DNA of 6,915 nucleotides, taken from the NCBI GenBank assembly GCA_934477985.1, contig CAKSOR010000137.1, positions 1 through 6,915 of the forward strand. The letters run 5' to 3'. The notes under the pieces are model-generated. The model was not told the DNA's origin. It ran no database searches and was given only the letters and a program-made list of their open reading frames with translations. This document shows, one piece after another, positions 4,492 to 6,915 of the stretch. The stretch is from an uncultured Eubacteriales bacterium (GTDB lineage: Bacteria; Bacillota; Clostridia; Oscillospirales; CAG-272). A program made the position numbers and the translations under genes. Within the stretch, counting starts at the first letter, position 1, and each line of letters starts with the position of its first letter.

Positions 4492-5973
4492 ATGGAGATA
4501 AAATCCAGAATCAACCCTATGTTCACGGAGAAGTATCTGACTACTGAGCATGAGAATAAATATTTTGACCGGAAATCAGCAAAGATAAAACCATCGGATA
4601 TAGCGGATCTGATCTCCGCCTTTGCCAATGCTGAAGGCGGCACGATAGCGATCGGAATCAGCGATAAGAAAAAGACGTTTGAGGGGATCAATTCTTTTGG
4701 CGAGGACAAGATCAACAGCTTTATCAATGCTCCGAAGGACTATTGCAAACCAATGCCCGACTATCGGGAGGAATTTCTGGATATTGTGAATGAGAATGGT
4801 GAACCTGACCGTTTGCTTCTGCTGCATATCCGCCCGAGCGTTGACCAGATTATCCGTACAACGAACGATTCCACTTTCCTGCGTATCGGGGACAAAACAA
4901 GGGAAGTAAAGGGTACTGATCTCAGAAACCTTGAGTACAGCAAGAATACCCGCCACTATGAAGAGGAGTGCAATACCGACGCGGAAATCGAAGACTTGGA
5001 TGAAGGATTGCTTGCCGAGTATAAGCACCGTATCGGGGCGGATGAAATTCCGATATATCAAGTCCTGAAAGCGAGAGGCTTTATCCGCAGGATTCACGGC
5101 GAGGAAAAGCTGACAAATGCGGCGGTGCTGCTGTTTGCGTCGACAGTCACACAGTTCTTTTCGAATTGCCGTATCCGCTTTATTCGCTATGACGGCACAT
5201 CAGCCGAGGTCGGCACAAGAATGAACATCATAAAGGATGTCAACATCGAAGAACCATTGCCGAGGCTGATTGAAAAAGCCAAGCAGTTCATGTCGATTCA
5301 GCTCAGGGAATTCACGACACTTGACCCGAAAACAGGACTTTTCAGGACACAGCCGGAGTATCCCGAGTTCGCGTGGCTTGAGGGCATTGTAAACGCGGTC
5401 ACGCACCGTGAGTACGCAATGACAGGTAATTATATCAGAGTGACGATGTACGACGACAGATTGGAAATTCTCAGTCCGGGCAGGCTGCCGAATCTCGTTA
5501 CTGTTGACAACATACGGGAAACGAGGTTTTCAAGAAACCCCCAGATCGCGAGAGTGCTTACTGAGTTCGGTTTGGTGCGGGAGCTGAACGAGGGTGTCAA
5601 GCGAATATACGCGGATATGGCGGAGCAGAATCTTGACGCGCCGATATATACCGAGAATGAGCAGGCAGTAACGCTCATTCTGAAAAACAATATCGAAAAA
5701 AGAAGTGTCAAGGACAATGAAGATGAAACTGACCAAACTACCCAAGATCCTACCCAAGCTACCCAAGATCCTACCCAAGCTATCCATAACCCGTCAACGA
5801 GGGAACGCATTTTATCCGTTATAAGAGCAAATCCCAATGTAACTCAGACACAGATTTCACGAGAGATCGGCTTTCCCGTGAATTCTGTGAAATACTATAT
5901 CAGAAAAATGCGCGATGAAAAGATCATCACAAGAGAAGGTACAAGTCAAAAAGGAAAATGGATCATTCTCTGA
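4492..5973 (+). CDS. AlbA_2/Schlafen-type ATP-binding putative transcriptional regulator
   Basis: A 493-aa protein. ATG 4492 is chosen over 4462 because GGAGGTGA (4477-4484) is 7 nt upstream. Domains in order: an AlbA_2 (divergent AAA-4/Schlafen) domain at about residues 16-140, with KYFDRKSAKIKPSDIADLIS and FANAEGGTIAIGISD; a middle region; a C-terminal RecG-like or GHKL-like ATP-binding domain at about 290-405, with EGIVNAVTHREY (297-308) as the Asn-containing box and RFSRNPQIARVLTEFGLV; a TQ-rich linker at about 415-432; and a winged helix at about 436-493 (QTQISREIGFPVNSVKYYIRK). The architecture fits COG2865-type predicted regulators, often mis-annotated as helicases. A cytoplasmic DNA-binding role is expected; ligand and target are unknown. 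Such genes occur widely in variable or defence-rich regions, but nothing here shows a defence role. No promoter was identified, and a terminator follows. Confidence 0.88.
   Translation: MEIKSRINPMFTEKYLTTEHENKYFDRKSAKIKPSDIADLISAFANAEGGTIAIGISDKKKTFEGINSFGEDKINSFINAPKDYCKPMPDYREEFLDIVNENGEPDRLLLLHIRPSVDQIIRTTNDSTFLRIGDKTREVKGTDLRNLEYSKNTRHYEEECNTDAEIEDLDEGLLAEYKHRIGADEIPIYQVLKARGFIRRIHGEEKLTNAAVLLFASTVTQFFSNCRIRFIRYDGTSAEVGTRMNIIKDVNIEEPLPRLIEKAKQFMSIQLREFTTLDPKTGLFRTQPEYPEFAWLEGIVNAVTHREYAMTGNYIRVTMYDDRLEILSPGRLPNLVTVDNIRETRFSRNPQIARVLTEFGLVRELNEGVKRIYADMAEQNLDAPIYTENEQAVTLILKNNIEKRSVKDNEDETDQTTQDPTQATQDPTQAIHNPSTRERILSVIRANPNVTQTQISREIGFPVNSVKYYIRKMRDEKIITREGTSQKGKWIIL
5740..5781 (+). repeat. 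Perfect tandem duplication of 21 bp in the linker
   Basis: 5740-5760 and 5761-5781 are identical and encode TQDPTQA twice (residues 417-430). Each unit itself holds two ACCCAAG half-repeats. The copy number can change without a frameshift, so the linker joining the ATP-binding domain and the winged helix could vary in length between strains. Confidence 0.92.
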
Positions 5974-6001
5974 AAGCATCGTGCGATATTTCAACGCGAA
6001 A

Positions 6002-6034
6002 ACCGTCAGCTATTAACGGCTGACGGTCTTTTTT
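6002..6034 (+). terminator. Rho-independent terminator of the AlbA_2 gene
   Basis: ACCGTCAGC (6002-6010) pairs perfectly with GCTGACGGT (6019-6027) across an 8-nt loop, then C and six Ts. It begins 28 bp after the TGA of the AlbA_2 gene. Confidence 0.9.
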
Positions 6035-6390
6035 ATCAAAAAGTGCCAAAATCTGTAATCCCGCCGTCTATCACACAGGGGTAATCCCCGACCGTTAAAG
6101 CGGTTGATCCTTGATAACGAAATAGCCAGATCTGACAACAAATCCATTTCATGAGCCGGGCGAAGAGTACGCCATGATCCGTCCGTTTGCGGGCGGGGAG
6201 CGATAAATACTCTCTTTCGCGAATATCGGGCGGTATCCGACAGGCGACGATGTGAAATGGTTGATACTCCCCACCAGGGACAGTCCGTGCGAACTCTGTT
6301 CTGCCGCAGGCAATCCGGTGAGAGGCTGCGAGAGTCAATTGCAGGCGAAATCCGCGAGCGTTTACCGAAAACGGTCAGACAGGGCATCAA
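6035..6390. other. Long intergenic stretch without a credible gene
   Basis: Forward frames here are interrupted. Two overlapping reverse-strand readings of 146 and 100 codons exist but are rich in Arg and Ser, show no domain, and the longer one begins inside the hairpin at 6391-6483 and runs through the terminator. A short hairpin, CCGTCCG/CGGGCGG (6179-6185/6190-6196), and the palindrome CAGATCTG (6127-6134) are present. It may be decayed coding DNA, a dispersed repeat or a structured RNA. I see nothing more in it. Confidence 0.4.
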
Positions 6391-6483
6391 TAGACGCGTT
6401 CGATAACCCTCCCGACTTGTAAATGAAAATGTCGATTCCATCGCCATTTTCATACGCTGAAGTCGGGTTATCGAACACGTCTA
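6391..6483. repeat. Large imperfect inverted repeat with nested inner stem
   Basis: TAGACG plus GTTCGATAACCC...GACTT (6391-6418) pairs with AAGTCGGGTTATCGAAC plus CGTCTA (6460-6483), with one C-A mismatch position and a 4-nt bulge on the left arm. Inside it, ATGAAAATG (6423-6431) pairs with CATTTTCAT (6445-6453). The structure spans about 93 nt. It has no T-tract, so it is not a simple terminator. A transposable-element end or MITE-like element, or a structured RNA, is possible. Confidence 0.7.
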
Positions 6484-6492
6484 AGACAGCAA

Positions 6493-6520
6493 TGACCGAA
6501 TATTTTCTGATGATCGGTCA
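6493..6520. promoter_or_regulatory. Dyad upstream of the DUF6870 gene
   Basis: TGACCGA (6493-6499) and TCGGTCA (6514-6520) form a 7-bp inverted repeat with a 14-bp centre, ending 42 bp before ATG 6563. No T-tract follows on either strand. It could be an operator or a leader hairpin. No convincing -35/-10 pair was found for this gene. Confidence 0.35.
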
Positions 6521-6562
6521 AAAATAGAAGACAAATCAGAACCAATAAAAGGGGAAAACAAA

Positions 6563-6790
6563 ATGAAAAAGCATGACCTTCGCACAGTTGACCGCTCGGC
6601 TCTTGTCGACATAAACAGCGTAAAGATTGACCAGTCACTTCCGAGAGCGGAGCGGATAAAGAGCTTCGTCGACCAGATTGGCGATCCTTACTGCTATCTC
6701 GACGGAGATGTTGTTGTCGGAATAAGCTACGCCGACACCGATGTCAGCCTTGAGGATCGCATCCGCTCGTATATAAACCGCCTGACCTGA
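6563..6790 (+). CDS. DUF6870-type small protein of unknown function
   Basis: A 75-aa protein. ATG 6563 follows AAGGGGAA (6549-6556). The sequence begins KKHDLRTVDRSALVDINSVKI, then DQSLPRAERIKSFVDQIGDPYCY, GDVVVGISYADTDVSLEDRI and ends in a short helix. I recognise the pattern LRTVDR...LVDI...KID.SLP..ERI..F..QI..PY...G..VV.ISF.DT..SLE.R as DUF6870, a short family common in integrative and conjugative elements of Clostridia. No signal peptide, membrane segment or known catalytic motif is visible. It ends 117 bp before the next start, with a separate promoter between them, so the two need not be co-transcribed. Function unknown. Confidence 0.8.
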   Translation: MKKHDLRTVDRSALVDINSVKIDQSLPRAERIKSFVDQIGDPYCYLDGDVVVGISYADTDVSLEDRIRSYINRLT

Positions 6791-6828
6791 TTATGGGATA
6801 AGTTGAATCAACATTCCATTTGACATCC

Positions 6829-6857
6829 TTGCGCTTTTAGTCTTTTGATGATATAAT
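6829..6857 (+). promoter_or_regulatory. Sigma-70-type promoter for the gene at 6908
   Basis: TTGCGC (6829-6834), a 17-bp spacer, and TATAAT (6852-6857) preceded by TGA. A better -35 match, TTGACA at 6820-6825, is 26 bp from the -10 and is too far. The start of transcription would be near 6864, at the edge of the following dyad. Confidence 0.65.
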
Positions 6858-6865
6858 CTGAGTGA

Positions 6866-6884
6866 AAGCTGAATTATTCAGCTT
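6866..6884 (+). promoter_or_regulatory. Leader dyad between promoter and ribosome binding site
   Basis: AAGCTGAAT (6866-6874) and ATTCAGCTT (6876-6884) form a perfect 9-bp dyad about one base apart. It starts 9 bp after the -10 box and ends 9 bp before AGGAGGA. It fits an operator placed to block transcription start, or a 5'-end hairpin that protects the RNA. Confidence 0.6.
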
Positions 6885-6907
6885 CTCTTTATCAGGAGGA
6901 ATGTATC

Positions 6908-6915
6908 ATGGAAAA
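6908..6915 (+). CDS. Start of an unidentified gene (3' partial)
   Basis: AGGAGGA (6894-6900) lies 7 nt before ATG 6908, which reads Met-Glu and then leaves the window. An ATG at 6901 touches the ribosome binding site and is too close. Promoter, dyad and strong ribosome binding site make a real gene likely, but nothing can be said about its product. Confidence 0.75.

Noticed and set aside
5740..5781. Short repeats as a CRISPR array
   Set aside because: Only two directly adjoining in-frame copies without spacers, inside a coding region.
6013..6453. Reverse-strand 146- and 100-codon overlapping readings
   Set aside because: Arg/Ser-rich composition, no domain, overlap with a terminator and hairpin, and two competing frames argue against coding. 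Decayed coding DNA remains possible.
6493..6520. TGACCGA/TCGGTCA hairpin as a terminator
   Set aside because: No T-tract follows on either strand and the loop is long; listed only as a possible operator.
6820..6825. Perfect TTGACA as -35 box
   Set aside because: It is 26 bp from the TATAAT at 6852. TTGCGC at 6829 gives the proper 17-bp spacing.
2491..6915. A complete integrative element or transposon
   Set aside because: No recombinase, transposase, relaxase, terminal repeats with target duplication or att pair can be shown within the window.

Overview
The window looks like a piece of a fibre-associated gut or rumen Clostridia genome, most like Ruminococcus and its Oscillospiraceae relatives. 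The reasons are a secreted-type protein with group-2 Ig, cohesin and type I dockerin domains, AGGAGG-type ribosome binding sites, moderate G+C, and several small genes typical of Clostridia accessory DNA. The genus is inferred from gene content. No 16S or other marker is present.

Layout. Positions 1-2046 are the 3' part of a large repeat-containing adhesin-like gene, open at the left edge, ending in cohesin-like and dockerin domains. Positions 2047-2490 are non-coding: several inverted repeats, a strong Rho-independent terminator, and a leader hairpin able to hide the next gene's Shine-Dalgarno. Positions 2491-2970 encode a small GC-rich sigma-70 region-4-like protein with its own terminator. 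Positions 2971-3283 hold a second copy of a palindromic sequence also found before the sigma-like gene, a long hairpin with a 19-codon ORF, and a good promoter. Positions 3284-4372 are a DUF6933 domain followed, in the same frame after one TAA, by a pRiA4b ORF-3 domain. This is best read as one fused gene broken by a nonsense codon, with signs of a second lesion upstream. Positions 4492-5973 encode an AlbA_2/Schlafen-type ATP-binding putative regulator with a TQ-rich linker and a C-terminal winged helix, followed by a terminator. Positions 5974-6562 are non-coding with a large imperfect hairpin. Positions 6563-6790 encode a DUF6870-type small protein. A promoter, a dyad and a strong ribosome binding site then lead into a gene starting at 6908 that runs off the right edge.

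How it fits together. The adhesin is the housekeeping or fibre-interaction part. Everything to its right resembles accessory DNA: single-gene cassettes, each with its own terminator or leader structure, one decayed gene, and families (sigma region-4-like, DUF6870, AlbA_2) that are common in mobile or variable regions of Clostridia. No recombinase, relaxase, complete IS, tRNA, rRNA or CRISPR array is visible, so an integrated-element origin is inference. No complete new system is demonstrated. The most useful leads are the Shine-Dalgarno-masking leader, the broken DUF6933/pRiA4b fusion, the related palindromes on both sides of the sigma-like gene, and the large structured intergenic region.
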